Shown here piece after piece: positions 1 to 11,600 of a DNA stretch of 64,000 bases. Position 1 is the stretch's first letter; every line of letters starts with the position of its first letter. A program made the position numbers and the translations under genes. The DNA is from Tricholoma matsutake (taxonomy: Eukaryota > Basidiomycota > Agaricomycetes > Agaricales > Tricholomataceae), in assembly GCA_026075535.2 (NCBI GenBank), contig AP026543.1, positions 5,766,001 to 5,830,000 on the forward strand. The letters run 5' to 3'. The notes beneath the pieces were generated by a model that was not told the origin of the DNA, did not search any database, and saw only the letters and a program-made list of their open reading frames with translations.

Positions 1-2516
1 TCCGGTAGACTATTAGAGTGCAAAGAGCCGAACCTTCGTCGCCAAACTTCAATCCGGCCTTAGCGACATCTTGGAAGGGTACGTTTCTTGTGAAGAAAAT
101 CGTTGAAGATGATACTTGGAGCAATGGTGTGCAGAACTTACTTCCATTGACGAAGATTGCTGAATAATATCTCATCTAAAGGCTCCGTTAATAGAAGGAC
201 TTCGTATCCCCGAGCGCGAAGCTTCTCCACAAACACGCTCTGTGCAAGGTCCTCAGGCTTTTTGCCCATCTCCGCAAGGTAGAAAATCTGCAATATTCTT
301 AGGAAGGGTAGCGAAACCAAACATGAATCATGTACCTGTTTCTGACCCTTCTTCTTATTTTCGAGATACTGGACGAATAGTCAAAATTTATCCATCTGCA
401 TCAAGAAAGAAGACATACGTCGTTGAAAGATGTATTGTTCCTTTGTGTGGTGGTGAAGCGAATCAGAGATCCTAACTTTTCATGGTTTTTCAGGTCCTCG
501 ATAGCACCAAGCTTGAAGATAGAACCATATGTATTCTGGATCTCCTGGAACTTATCTGCATCCTCCTCCGCAATTCTCACGAAGACTTGGATCAAACGTT
601 TGATGATGATGGCCTTGAGCTGCTTCAAGAATCGATTTGACTGAAGGGTCTCTCGAGAAACGTTCAACGGCAAGTCTTCAGCTGCAGGAGATAGGGCGTT
701 AGCACCACGGGCCTAGTGGGTTCAAACATCAGCTGACCATCAATAACAACTTTGACCCAGCTGGCCCACTTGGGCAAGCCCTCGTCTCCGAGATCAGAGG
801 TTATAAAGACACGCTTGACCATCAATTTGAGATCATTGGATTTAGATGCCAACGGTTGCTGCCAATATTCGTCCGCTCTGCATGATTCGTGTCGGCATGC
901 TTCGACGAACAGAGCTAAAAAAAGACTCACAACTTGGCAGGGAGATAGAGAATGGCTTTGAAAGAGACCCCAGAACCAGAGTCGCCAGAGAAGTGGTGCC
1001 AAGCTAAAGGTTTGGAGAAGTCCTTGAAGAATGCACTGTAAAATAATGAATATTCCTCTGTTGGTCTCGTCAGCAAGTTAAACGTTCGTAATGACAGACG
1101 TAGCCCACCATCCGTGATGTTTTTGGGATCACTGAAGATCTCGTAAGCAATAAAACAAGAAAGTTGATTCCGGTGTAATACGAACCGAGTCCAAAGGGGT
1201 GGTTGGGCATTGAGCTGCGTCCACTCATCGACAACCACTGATTTCATCTTTGGAAGAACCGGTTCATCTGCCGTCTTCTCTTCGTCACTTGGGACTTCCT
1301 CAATGGTAGCCTGATCTTCATCTGTCTCTAGCTTCTCTGGAAGAACAGAGGCCTCAGTCGGCTCGGTCGCTTCCGAGGTCATTGAATCGGATGTAGAGGG
1401 ATCCGTAATGTCTTCGTCAGGAATTTCCTTTGTGCTCTGAGTAAAGAGGTATATCGGGAACGATGAAGAGTAAGAAGAGTGCTTGTTACTGCCACCGTGA
1501 CAAGTCAGTGGGTAGTAATGCAATGTGCTTCTAGAAAAACCATACATCAAGCTGATGATCCTGGAATCATCGAGATATTCCGTAGCGTCCTCTTTCAAGT
1601 GAAGCGTAATCTCTGTCCCCCGTCCAAGAGTGTTGCCACGAGGGTCGGGGTATACCTCGAAAGTGGTGTCCTCAGCAGACGAGCTGAAGACGTACTGCAC
1701 TGGAGTGGGGCTCGTCTTGGTTTTAGGAGGTATAGAAGCAACATGAACACGATCCGCAACAAGGAAGCTGCTGTAGAAGCCAAGCCCAAAGGCCCCAATT
1801 AAATTCCCAGTGCCAGCCGTGTCTTGTCCCTCGGCCCTTGCGAGAAAGTCTGACGTTCCGGACTTGGCAAGTGTACCCTGATAGCTACAGTTAGATGACA
1901 ACTTTCACAGCGTTAATGAAATCATAGTCATACCAAATTGGTCTTTAGCTCCTCGGGAGACATGCCGATGCCAGTGTCTGCAAAGCTATCAGCTAGGACG
2001 CTTTGGACGCGGCATTTGGGACCATACCACTGATAATGATACGACCGCCATTTCCATCCTCATCCTTGACTGCTTTGATCGTGATGTTCAGAGGGTCGCC
2101 ATTCCACACACCGTTGTCGGTTAACGCGGTTATTCGCAGTTTTTCCAGAGCATCATTTGCATTGGAAATCAATTCCCGAATGAAGATTTCTCTGAATTAC
2201 GTTAATCGCCTTGCTGTTTATGAAAAGATGAGATTTACTGGTGAGAGTACAAGCTGAAAGAATGGAACGTCAGTCAGTCACAAGTAGTATTGGTCGTTAT
2301 ATGGCGACATGCCTGTTTATAACGATCTTGCGGAGGCGTGCAACATCACTCTTCATGTTGAATGCATTTAAAATACTGCCCGCAATTAACGATCAGACTG
2401 CCTACCTGATAGTTATACTTTACTTCCGGGGCTCCAGCAGAATCAGGGTCATTGGCAAGAACATGAGACGAGAGAAGGGTTAGTGATACACAAAGAAAGG
2501 TACGGATGAACCGCAT
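1..2516 (-). CDS. ER-type Hsp90 chaperone (endoplasmin/GRP94-like), 3' end outside the window
   Basis: This is an ATP-dependent Hsp90-family chaperone, probably acting in the ER lumen on secretory and membrane clients. The first exon starts at 2516 with a hydrophobic signal peptide (MRFIRTFLCVSLTLLSSHVLA). Splicing then yields the GHKL ATPase blocks: ELISNANDALEKLR near 2,170, DTGIGMSPEEL near 1,960, and GTLAKSGTSDF with GAFGLGFYSSFLV near 1,790-1,880. An acidic linker at about 1,230-1,420 is longer than a minimal Hsp90 loop and resembles the GRP94 charged linker. Middle-domain blocks follow (RVFIT, DLPLNVSRETLQ across an intron near 670-720, and GQKQIFYLAEM near 280-340). At least seven short introns are needed, and their phases agree. 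The C-terminal dimerisation region and any KDEL-like signal lie left of position 1. Cytosolic Hsp90 is unlikely because of the leader. Confidence 0.87.
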
Positions 2517-2936
2517 CTCCGAGCAGCGAACCGCTGTTAAGTAGTTGCTCAAGAAGTAATCTGGAAGAACGTTGAACGTATATGAAGTTGTTGGCACACT
2601 GACGTGTCAACTTCGTGGACCTCGTGATCGAGCTTGTCATTTGACATGTGCAGACCCATTTATGCAAACAAAAATGTGGAGTCTACCAGAATATATAAAG
2701 CCTACGAGACACTAATCAGGTTATAGGAGTCTGTGGAAGATGCACAGACAGCTTGGGAGCGGTCAAATTCGACAGGTAATTCTATAATTCTGGCTCAGCC
2801 GTTTTCATTTGAACAAGGCGAAATGCATACCCTTATCCAATGCTCTCGTTGTTCTGGAATGTGCTCAAACATGATGTACCGCTTGTCGTTCTGGAGTCCG
2901 TCAGAAATGCGCGCGCCAAAGCACGTTAACGACAAG
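2517..2936. other. intergenic region between the Hsp90 and TCERG1-like genes
   Basis: The two genes run in the same direction, so this stretch should hold the Hsp90 promoter and the 3' untranslated region of the upstream gene. Apart from the TGACGTGTCA site I see no supported feature. Short ORFs here look like chance. Confidence 0.5.
2600..2609. promoter_or_regulatory. possible bZIP/UPR-type element upstream of the Hsp90 gene
   Basis: The near-palindrome TGACGTGTCA lies about 85 bp upstream of the Hsp90 start codon. Its TGACGTG core is the type of site bound by Hac1/XBP1/Cib1-like bZIP factors in unfolded-protein-response promoters. That fits an ER chaperone. A single short match is weak evidence and could be chance. 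Confidence 0.3.
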
Positions 2937-5357
2937 TCATACCTTCAGTACTTTCTCTATATCTCCCACATCGACATTCTTTGCGAGGGCCTTCATGTCA
3001 ACCCTACCGCCTCCGCCCTCTCCCTCATCATCTCCCGTCTCATCAGCTTTGACACCACCATCTACACCTTCACCGCCAATCTTACCTAACCTACCCCAGA
3101 ATTCTACGAATGAATTCTCAGCCAACATCTCATCAAACGCTTTCCTTGCCTCGTGAGTGCGTTCACGTTGCCATTTTTCAAATTCAGATTCTAGAGCCTT
3201 TATGTCAAACCCAAGTCTCGTGACAGGTAACGAGGCAAGCAAGGAGGGTAAAGGCAAAGCACTGAAGCCAGTCGCGAGGGACGGGGCGTATGTCTCAAAG
3301 AGGGCACGCAGGCCATCCATATGTCTGGAGCGTAGATGGGCGACATGGATGTGAAACAGACGCAGTTGTAAATTTGGTGGAAGCGGAGAATTTCTGAAAC
3401 GAGGATCTGTCTTCAGTTGTGGAAGAGCTGCAGTCCATGTCATCTGTGGACAAGCTAAGTATACGTTCCCACCTGCATCGTTCTCGTACCTGTGGGTCGC
3501 GGACAGCGTCAGTGAGCAAACTCCTGCATCAAAGTTCAAACAAATAAGTAATAAGCGCCACAGAAACTGATCTGGAGGGATCACGAAGGGCGCACTTGAA
3601 TTCTCTCTCCCCTTCATCCTGGTTCATGCCCATTCTCGATCTTTCAATGTCAACTTCTAGGCGATCTCGCTCTGCTCTTACTCTCTGCTCTCTCTCTCTA
3701 ACAGCTCGTTCCTTTCTTTCCCATCGTTTTCGTTGTGATTCACCTTCATCTAATTCCATTTCTGCATCTTCGCTGGTTTGCTTTGTCGAATTATCCAACC
3801 CAGAAGCCGAACCCGAAGATAAATGGTTGCCACTTAAGAACGTGTTAAAAAGTTCTTCGCGTAAGGAGGAAGATCCAACAGCATCGTAGCGAGGATCGTC
3901 GCTCAGGTTTCGCTTGATCTACAGGCACCCAGTACAAGTAGTGTGCTTCGCCCTGGGGTCTTAGCGAGGGTACTCACATCTTTCCAGACCGAACCTACTT
4001 TGATTCCACCTCGTTCTCGCAATAAAGCAAAAAAATCTAACTCTGCTTTCTCTGCCGCCAATCGTTTTTCTGCATCAATGGAGAAAAGAGTCTCAAGAAA
4101 CGCCTACAGATGAAGAGCAGCACTGACTTTCACCAAGGTCTTTGATGAACTCCCTGAATCTCTTCTCTCTTTCTCTGTCATCTCTTCCCCAACCGTAATA
4201 CCGCCTATCTTTTTTCCATGCTCTGCGGAAGTCAGTCCAACTCGAACGCGTGCTTTTCACTTCCGCATTGAGAAGGTTCTCGAATTCTGCCCTAGGGTCC
4301 GCTACAGCTCTCTCTTTTTTCACTGTAGACGCCCGTAGCTCCCGAGCGCGATCTCGACAATATTCGTCGAATGTTTCCCGCCGCGCCGATACCGTTGGTA
4401 GTAAGACATATCTCGGATCACTTACGAACTGAGGTAGAGAAGTATCCCAAGGATGCAGTGGGTTGATGTCCTTTTCTCTTAACAGACCCTGTGATCGAAC
4501 ACACGGGGTTAAATTTGAAAGGTAACAGAAGTTCACTGATACACTTACCTTGAATAAAGCTTTTGCTTCTTCCAGTGACAGATCCACGCGTTCAGGCATG
4601 TTGATCTGGGCAGCCTTTAACCTTTCCACCTCTTCTTCTGCTGCTCTTTGTGTTCGCTCCATTTCCGCCACTCTTTTCCTTTCCGCTTCTGCCTCGGCAG
4701 CAAGCTGAGCCGCCGCTTCTCTCTGCCATTCTTCTTCTTCGTCGCTTTCGCTATCTTCTTCCTGTTCGTACTGTTCGACTCGAACCTTCTTTGTGACAAC
4801 GACCTCATCGATAGGAACAACTTCCTCAGCCTTCCGCTTCACCATCGCCTGGACTTCTCCTTTAACTCTTTCGACTTCCAACGACAGCTCACGTTCGACC
4901 TTCTGGGCCTCTGCTGCTGCTGCTGTAACGGGATCTTGTTTGTGGTGTTTCAGTTTCTCTGCTTCTTCGCGTTCAAATTGCTCGACTGCATCCCGAATTT
5001 CGTCAGGCACGGTCCACACACTCTCCTTTTTGATTTTGTGAGAGTAGAATATATTGCCTTCGGTTGTCTTGACGCGAAGCCAATCAGTACCTGGGATGCG
5101 TGTTTTAAGAAGGGGCTTCTCCTTCTTCTTGGTCGATTCTGGTTGTACAGTAGGCATGACAGGAAACGTGGGTATCGGTCGAACATACGTAGAGACCTGG
5201 GCTTCGGCATTGTAGTAGTACGTTTGACCACCAGGAGCTCAAATTTGATACGCATAAGTGATGAATAGCAACCAATGAGCAAAGGCATACCAATATGTTC
5301 CGACCATCCGAGCGGCAGTGGAGGCGGTGGAAGCTGAGCGAAGGACGGTGCAGACAT
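2937..5357 (-). CDS. WW/FF-domain transcription-elongation/splicing regulator (TCERG1/CA150-like)
   Basis: A nuclear adaptor expected to link RNA polymerase II C-terminal repeats with splicing factors. I start it at 5357 (MSAPSFAQLPPPPLPLGWSEH) because this gives a WW domain split by one intron; the second half reads GGQTYYYNAEAQVSTYVRP. A second WW domain follows (GTDWLRVKTTEGNIFYSH..SVWTVP, about 5,000-5,100). Next come a Glu/Arg-rich coiled-coil segment and FF repeats. The first FF is cut by an intron (EEALFK-type end joined to GLLREKDINPLHPWD); others lie at about 3,900-4,250 and 2,940-3,500. The last has a charged tail (EFWGRLGKIGGEG). Domain order matches animal TCERG1 and fission-yeast Dre4-type proteins. 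Prp40 is the main alternative, but the acidic linker between WW and FF parts favours TCERG1. It diverges from the MFS gene across 400 bp. Confidence 0.8.
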
Positions 5358-5756
5358 GTTCAGGGATCGCTTGAGTGAGTTGTCACGAATTTCTGTAACG
5401 ATCAACACCAACTTGCAATAATAACGGGAACTCGGGACTCCGCACGACAGACCGCCTTATGAACAAACCCACAATCAATGTCATTTGACTCGGATGGGAA
5501 GGAGTTTTCAAGTTGATGTGTCGGATACTGTCTACAATACAACCATGTGTGTGTCTCCCCGGCGTCCCCGCAGCTTAACACCTTCTGTCGTTTTCTTTCT
5601 TAAAAACTCCCAAGGAGCCGCCCATCCCGTCCAGCTGACGTGTACGGGGCCAATACAAATTTTATACTCCCCTGTCATTGTGCTGGAGCTTAAATGTGAT
5701 CCAAGGATGTCTTGTTTCGTTCTCCACTCCTCCCGTCCCTTGGAAATTTTGAGGCG
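5358..5756. promoter_or_regulatory. divergent promoter region, TCERG1-like gene / MFS transporter
   Basis: This 399-bp non-coding gap separates two head-to-head start codons, so it must carry both 5' regions. I see CT-rich tracts but no element I can name. Confidence 0.45.
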
Positions 5757-8462
5757 ATGGCGACTCCGGAAGAATACAGTCGTACCATGACCAAGCGGGT
5801 CCTCTTGAAGCTGGATTTATATATTCTACCCCCACTGGCGATGGTAAGTGTCTCCTTCATCATGGGATGCCGTGTGCCATGCATGCTTCAAGTTGTTTGT
5901 ATCAGCTGTGGTTGGCCAATTTTATTGACAGGAGTAACATTGGAAACGCAAGGTCAATTCATTCCCCATCTCGGGCGCTTTCACTTGAAGATTTTCGACA
6001 GGATAGCTGGTCTTGAGCGCGATACGCACCTTCATGGAACTCAGTTCAATACCGCTCTTGCAGGTGCCCCTACTTTGTTTACTCATCGGACGATTTTCTG
6101 ATGAACAAATTTTCCAGTTTTCTACGTAACGTAAGCTTCGTATGGGCTGAAACGTATGGCATGGTATCGAACGCCCCCCTTTCTAGCTATATACTTGTTG
6201 AAGTCCCTTCGAACATTATTTTGAAAAAGGTCAAGCCTGATGTACGTCCTCTTTTGATGGTTTCGGCAAAGATGTCTCACATACATCATGCAGCGTTGGA
6301 TTCCTTTCTTGGTACTCGTATGGGGCATCATGACGATGTTGACTGGCGTGGTTCGTGTTTTATCCAAGAGCAGTCCAGTTTAGTTTCTCACTTTACCATC
6401 AGGTCCATAATTTCGGAGGTCTTGTTGCTATACGCATGGCTCTAGGTTTTTGTGAAGGTGGTTTGCTTCCTGGGCTTGTTTGTGTTGTGTTTCTTCTTCG
6501 CTACACTGAATTGAAAGGGATCATTTCATAGGTTTTATACTTGAGTACAATGTACAAACGCCATGAACTACAGTTACGGTGCAGTATTTGGTCGACTTTC
6601 TACTGGCAAACGGATCGATTGACATGAGCTACACAGTGTCGGAATATTCTACGCATCCGGTATGGTTAAATCAACTTAGCGGCTGGAAGCTCTTCTACTT
6701 ATATTTTTCTCTATTAGCATCCCTTTCTGGAGCATTTGGAGGTTCAGTGGTGTAGGATCATTTTACTAGATCTATCTGACGAGACGGCGTAGGGTTGCTC
6801 GCAACGGCAATATTGAAGATGAATGGCGTTCGCGGAATGGCTGGCTGGCGGTGGATCTTTGTAATTATTCAACACTTCTGTTTCAGACTTTTGCGCCTGA
6901 CATTTCATCTTCGCACTTCATAGATTCTGGAAGGCCTCGCTACAATTATCATAGCTATCGTTAGCAGTCTCATTCTGCCTTCTGACCTGTCATCCGCCAA
7001 GTTTCTTACTCCAGAGGAAAGAGATTTCGCCGGTGAGCATGACGGCCTTGTGTTCTGTGCTAAACTCAAGAATCATGCAGTTCGTCGCTTCCAGTCGGAC
7101 GACGTGACATACTTGAAAGGCCCCGCTACTGAAGCACAGCCAGACTCTCCCATGGAGAAGGAAAGTGGTGCTCGAGTGGAGAGTCCTTTGAAATCCCTCG
7201 CTGTTGGAGCTGAGGAAGCTGACGAGGAATATTTTGAATGGAGGGAAGTGATCAGAGGTCTGGGATCCAAACTTTCCGCCTTTTTAACATCTAACAAATA
7301 CCACTAGGCATCACTGATATTCAAACGTGGCTGACCGGGCTTGCATATTTTGCGATCCTCGTTAGCCTTTATTCTTATTCATTATTTCTGTTCGTCACTT
7401 TCATCATTTAAAAATCTCGTTGTCGACTGACCACCCGTCAAGTCCTACTATTATGACTGGACTTGGGTATTCTGGGTCAGCCGCGCAGTTGCACACGGGT
7501 CAGTTGGCGGTTTTGGATGGTAAAGACTCGAGCTCAATGATCGCCTTTGTCCAGTACCACCTTATGTTCCTGCAACGATACTTACAGGTAATAAGTAGTC
7601 TGACCTGCTATTCATTGTCCTAAAGATGTTTGGCTGTAGTAATCGTTGCGATCCTCGCCGATCGCCTCAAATGGAGGGGTCCATTCATCCTGATTTTCCT
7701 ACCATTGGCTATCATCGGTGAGTGAGCCTCTGCTCCACAGTCCTGTGTTTGACATGATAATATTGTCAGGATATATTATCGTCATAGCTGCAAAAGCCAA
7801 TTCTACAAGATACATAGCAGTATTCTTCATGGCGGTAGGCGTGTGAGTAATAATTCTTTCAAGTAGTTCGAGATATTCATTGACCGGGTATCATAGATAT
7901 CCAACAGTTCCTTGTGTTCTGTATGTGTCCCACATGCCTATGCACCAACGGATCTCGACGTATATATACAGGTCAATTCTTCCCAACAACACCAGTGGCC
8001 ATTACAAAAAAGCAACGACAACGGCATTACAGCTCGCAATTGCGAATGCAAGGTCAGTAGCTTAGCCAGCAGAAGGCTTGAGCAAATAAAACAATGATGT
8101 ATTCTCAGCGGCTTCGTCGCCACCTTTGTATATACCCCAAGTCAATATACGTCGTCTATCAGAGTATGGATTACTTATCTTGTGATATTATAGATCAAGC
8201 ACCAAAGTACATCCGGGGCCATAGCATAGTCCTTGGCTTTCAGTGCCTCGCCTGGATTCTTATTGTGGCAAATGTGTAAGTGAATACTGTTCAGTCAACC
8301 TAGACTGAGCACGTCTACAGGTGTTACTGCAAATGGGAAAACAAAGCTCGGAGTGAAGGACGTCGACAAGGCAATATCGAGAATTATCAGAGACTATGGA
8401 ACGAGGGAAAGACTCGCGCACCAATTGGCGACCGTCATCCCGATTTTCGTTTTACGTTATAA
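5757..8462 (+). CDS. MFS transporter, anion:cation symporter (allantoate permease/Dal5-like) family
   Basis: A plasma-membrane proton-coupled symporter for an organic anion such as allantoate, nicotinate or another carboxylate; substrate cannot be assigned. It begins at 5757 (MATPEEYSRTMTKRVLLKLDLYILP), the usual LDLRILP-like entry into helix 1. Spliced exons continue with LWLANFIDRSNIGNAR, the signature of this family. Then come GTQFNTAL, YILVEVPSNIILKK, RWIPFLVLVWGIMTM and IRMALGFCEGGLLPG. Late exons give NNTSGHYKKATTTALQLAIAN and the C-terminal tail CYCKWENKARSEGRRQGN..FRFTL with TAA at 8460-8462. About ten or more introns of 45-70 nt are needed. The long run of short frames on unspliced reading is intronic, not decay. 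It converges with the IQGAP gene across 202 bp. Confidence 0.82.
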
Positions 8463-8664
8463 GATTTTTGTAGTTAAAGAGTCTTCACGTGTATTCTGGT
8501 TTCTGTCGTACTGGTTATTCACCGACTTGCTTCGCTATGTTGAACGAGGGAATTGATCGTGAAATGACATGAATTTATGTAAGATACAGTGTGATATGTG
8601 AACATAGGTAAATTGAAGGCGAATACTGAATGTATATATCATACATAAAATCTATAATTTCCCG

Positions 8665-11600
8665 TTAGTATAAATCCAGCAGGAATTTACTGACGTACTT
8701 CTTGTTTATCTGATACAAAAACAGTTCAAAGTTGACTTTGACCTTGCCGCTGAACAGTGAAAGCGAGGGGCGCTTTTCATATTTTGCCTGTAGAAGGTCC
8801 TCCATGCGCACATCTTCGGATGCGATACGAGTGGGAACACCAAGCGTGGTAGACTCGAGAAGCAATGTAAATATTCCAGGGGAGTTGGAGGACATTGTAA
8901 GTTGAATCTTGTCGAATTGTCGCGGTGAATACTCTTCGATGGATAATAAGATACCTTTGTCATACAAGTATTTGGCTGTATAAAGGAAGGAACCGAACTG
9001 AGGGGTTTTGCCCGACTTATGAAGATCTCGAAGATGAAAATATTGTTTCGTGAACGGAAGAACGAATCGCTTTTTCCTACTCATTGTCAACTAACACCGG
9101 CGCGCAAGGTGCGATACACTCACCCTTTGCCCCGTTGCATTGTATTCATCGCAGCTTCAACATAGTCGTGATAGCTGTTGATTTGCTCTTCGAAGTATTT
9201 TTTGCGCTCTGCCAAGTGCAGGATAGCATCATTCATGCGTTCCATCTCCTGCTGTCGTTGAAGCCGTTTCCTGTGCTTACTACGAACATCCCCTGCAATT
9301 GCATTTAGTATGCCTTGGAACCCATCGTCGCGAGTAATCTTTCCCTGCTTTTCTAGTTCGAGCAAGTTTGATATTGCAAGCGCTTTGACAGCAGCAAACT
9401 TCAGGCTGATGATCGCATTCAGACGGAAACACGGATCAATAAGAAAACGCGACTTACGACCGTATATCTTCAAGGCGGTAAGCTGAATCCGCAGCAACAT
9501 TGGAAGGCTGGCGTCGGGGTATCTGCCTGAGCTGCTCGTTCTCTATTTCAGCCTCTAATATTTCCTCCCAGATAAATTCGTCTTCCTCTGTGACAGGCCG
9601 CATCAGAGATTCCACAAGGTCTTGGCCGGGCTGCACACGAAGGATAGCAAGAACTCCTCGCTTTGCTTGTACCCATAGGGTTTTCTCCTCCGCATGCGGA
9701 TCTATCATATGATCAGGATTATCCTTATTATTTTTGCTGAGCAGAATCAAGCTGACCTCGGACGTGAGCAAACCGGTTCGTCAGCTCAAGTGTTATGACA
9801 GTATCTCGAGCGTCCTTCAACTCTTCTGTGCCCAAATTTGGTACCCCATCCAATTCAGCAAGGATCGCTTTCAAAGGGTCGTCATGTTCAAGGCCCTGGG
9901 TCTTAGTGAAAAGACGTCGTTGTTGACAATAGATAAACTCGTACAAGATGGTTTTGGTACTGTGACAACAGCCCGTGCATCGTATATATCTCATTCGGAG
10001 ATATATAAATAGGCTTGGGCTGAACAGTGGCGTCAAGGAACTCGTGTGCATGGAATTGAACTTCAGCATCTGGTACGTCAGCCACTGTTATGCAAAGGAT
10101 TAGATAACTCAGCCCAGTCGAGTCAATATCTTATAAGAACCTTCAATCAACCAGTCCGACATTTCTTGGATCGCTTTTCTGACGTAGTCATTAATAGGAA
10201 CGTAAATTGGATTATCATCATTGAACTCGGAACCGCTAGTAATTTGTGCGAGTATCTTCGAAATCTGTGCAAGGTTCTTTCGAGCCGCAACGTCAACGGT
10301 TTTCGACACAATCTCAAATGTTTCCGGTGTTCTGGGTTTTCACTGATGAGTAGCCAGAAAGACATTAGAATATCGTCACGACTCTTACATGATTGCGGGA
10401 TTGATGTATCGATAATATACTAATCTTCCAATACAGGTGGCATATGCTTCTGCTGCAGCCCCAGGAAATTTGTCCTAGAAATATTCGTTTACCAAACTGA
10501 TTTGCACCATGGGATAAATGCACACACTCGCAGATGTAATAGAGTCTCTCGCGCTAAATATCTCATCCCATAAGGCATCTTTTTGGTCGACTGCTTGATA
10601 GCAGTGACAAATGCCTCAGTCCACCATTGCAATACTTGCAGATCTTCTCACTATCAGCATAATGCAAGGAGATGCTGTTTGTTGAACTTACGGCGAATGT
10701 AAATGGGCCTAGTTTCTGGATCTTTTAACGCTTCCCGGAAATTGACGTGTTTCACCTTTGAGCTCTTAATTCCAGATCTCATTTCCTCGAGATCAATGCG
10801 TGCCCTATGAATCTGACCAAGAACAGATTAGCTTTCATCGAAACTAGATAGGAATAGCAGCAAACCAGGGAAGGATCCGCCTCGAGATCAAGGTCATCTG
10901 AGTCTACAACTTCTCGTATAATGGCTTGGAATGCTTCACGAGCATACGTGATTTGTTTTGGACGAACATAATGGACTGCGATGTTAATATACATCGGATG
11001 ACCGTGCACAATTGCATCAATGGATGATGCAGACGTGATCTCTTCACGAATAGCAAGCTGAAAAGTGTGAGAGAACTAGGATAAAAATGAACGCGGATGT
11101 TTACCTGAAACAACTTTAGAAGGAGATAATCTTCTCTGCGGTCTTGGCCATATCCAAAGAGCGTCAACACAACTCTCTCTGTGAAGCGTCGATTCTTCTC
11201 CGGTATGTCGTTGGAGGACAGGTGGATAAAAAGGCGGCTCAGATATTCACCTCGCGTCTGCAGCAGATAGAAAAGCTGCTGATATAGCTCGAGCTTTCGT
11301 CTCGCAGTGTGATCAAGAGTGTTGAGCTTGGAAAAAGGATCTCCATGTGCAGCAAGGAGAGAGGCTCTCGCTGCTTGCGCAGCAGCGCTATCCGCTCCAT
11401 GTTTCCTCTTAGCTTTAATGACCTCCTCGAAACTCTTGACATTCTGCACGACAAGAGCGATTTTCACATCCAAATCGTTGACATCATTTTCTAACGCCTG
11501 ATTTTCTCGGATGTTTTCCACAACTTTTTTCCTCAGTCTTTCGACCTTGACTTCCTCTTGAAAATCAGCCTCGGAATCATCGAGAAGGTGGACGAAGTTC

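Noticed and set aside
4648..5268. Phe-rich plus-strand ORF of about 200 codons
   Set aside because: It is the antisense shadow of the Glu/Lys-rich coiled coil in the TCERG1-like gene.
5757..8462. MFS transporter as a pseudogene because it has many stops in genomic reading
   Set aside because: Each interruption coincides with a short GT..AG intron, and joined exons reproduce the family motifs.
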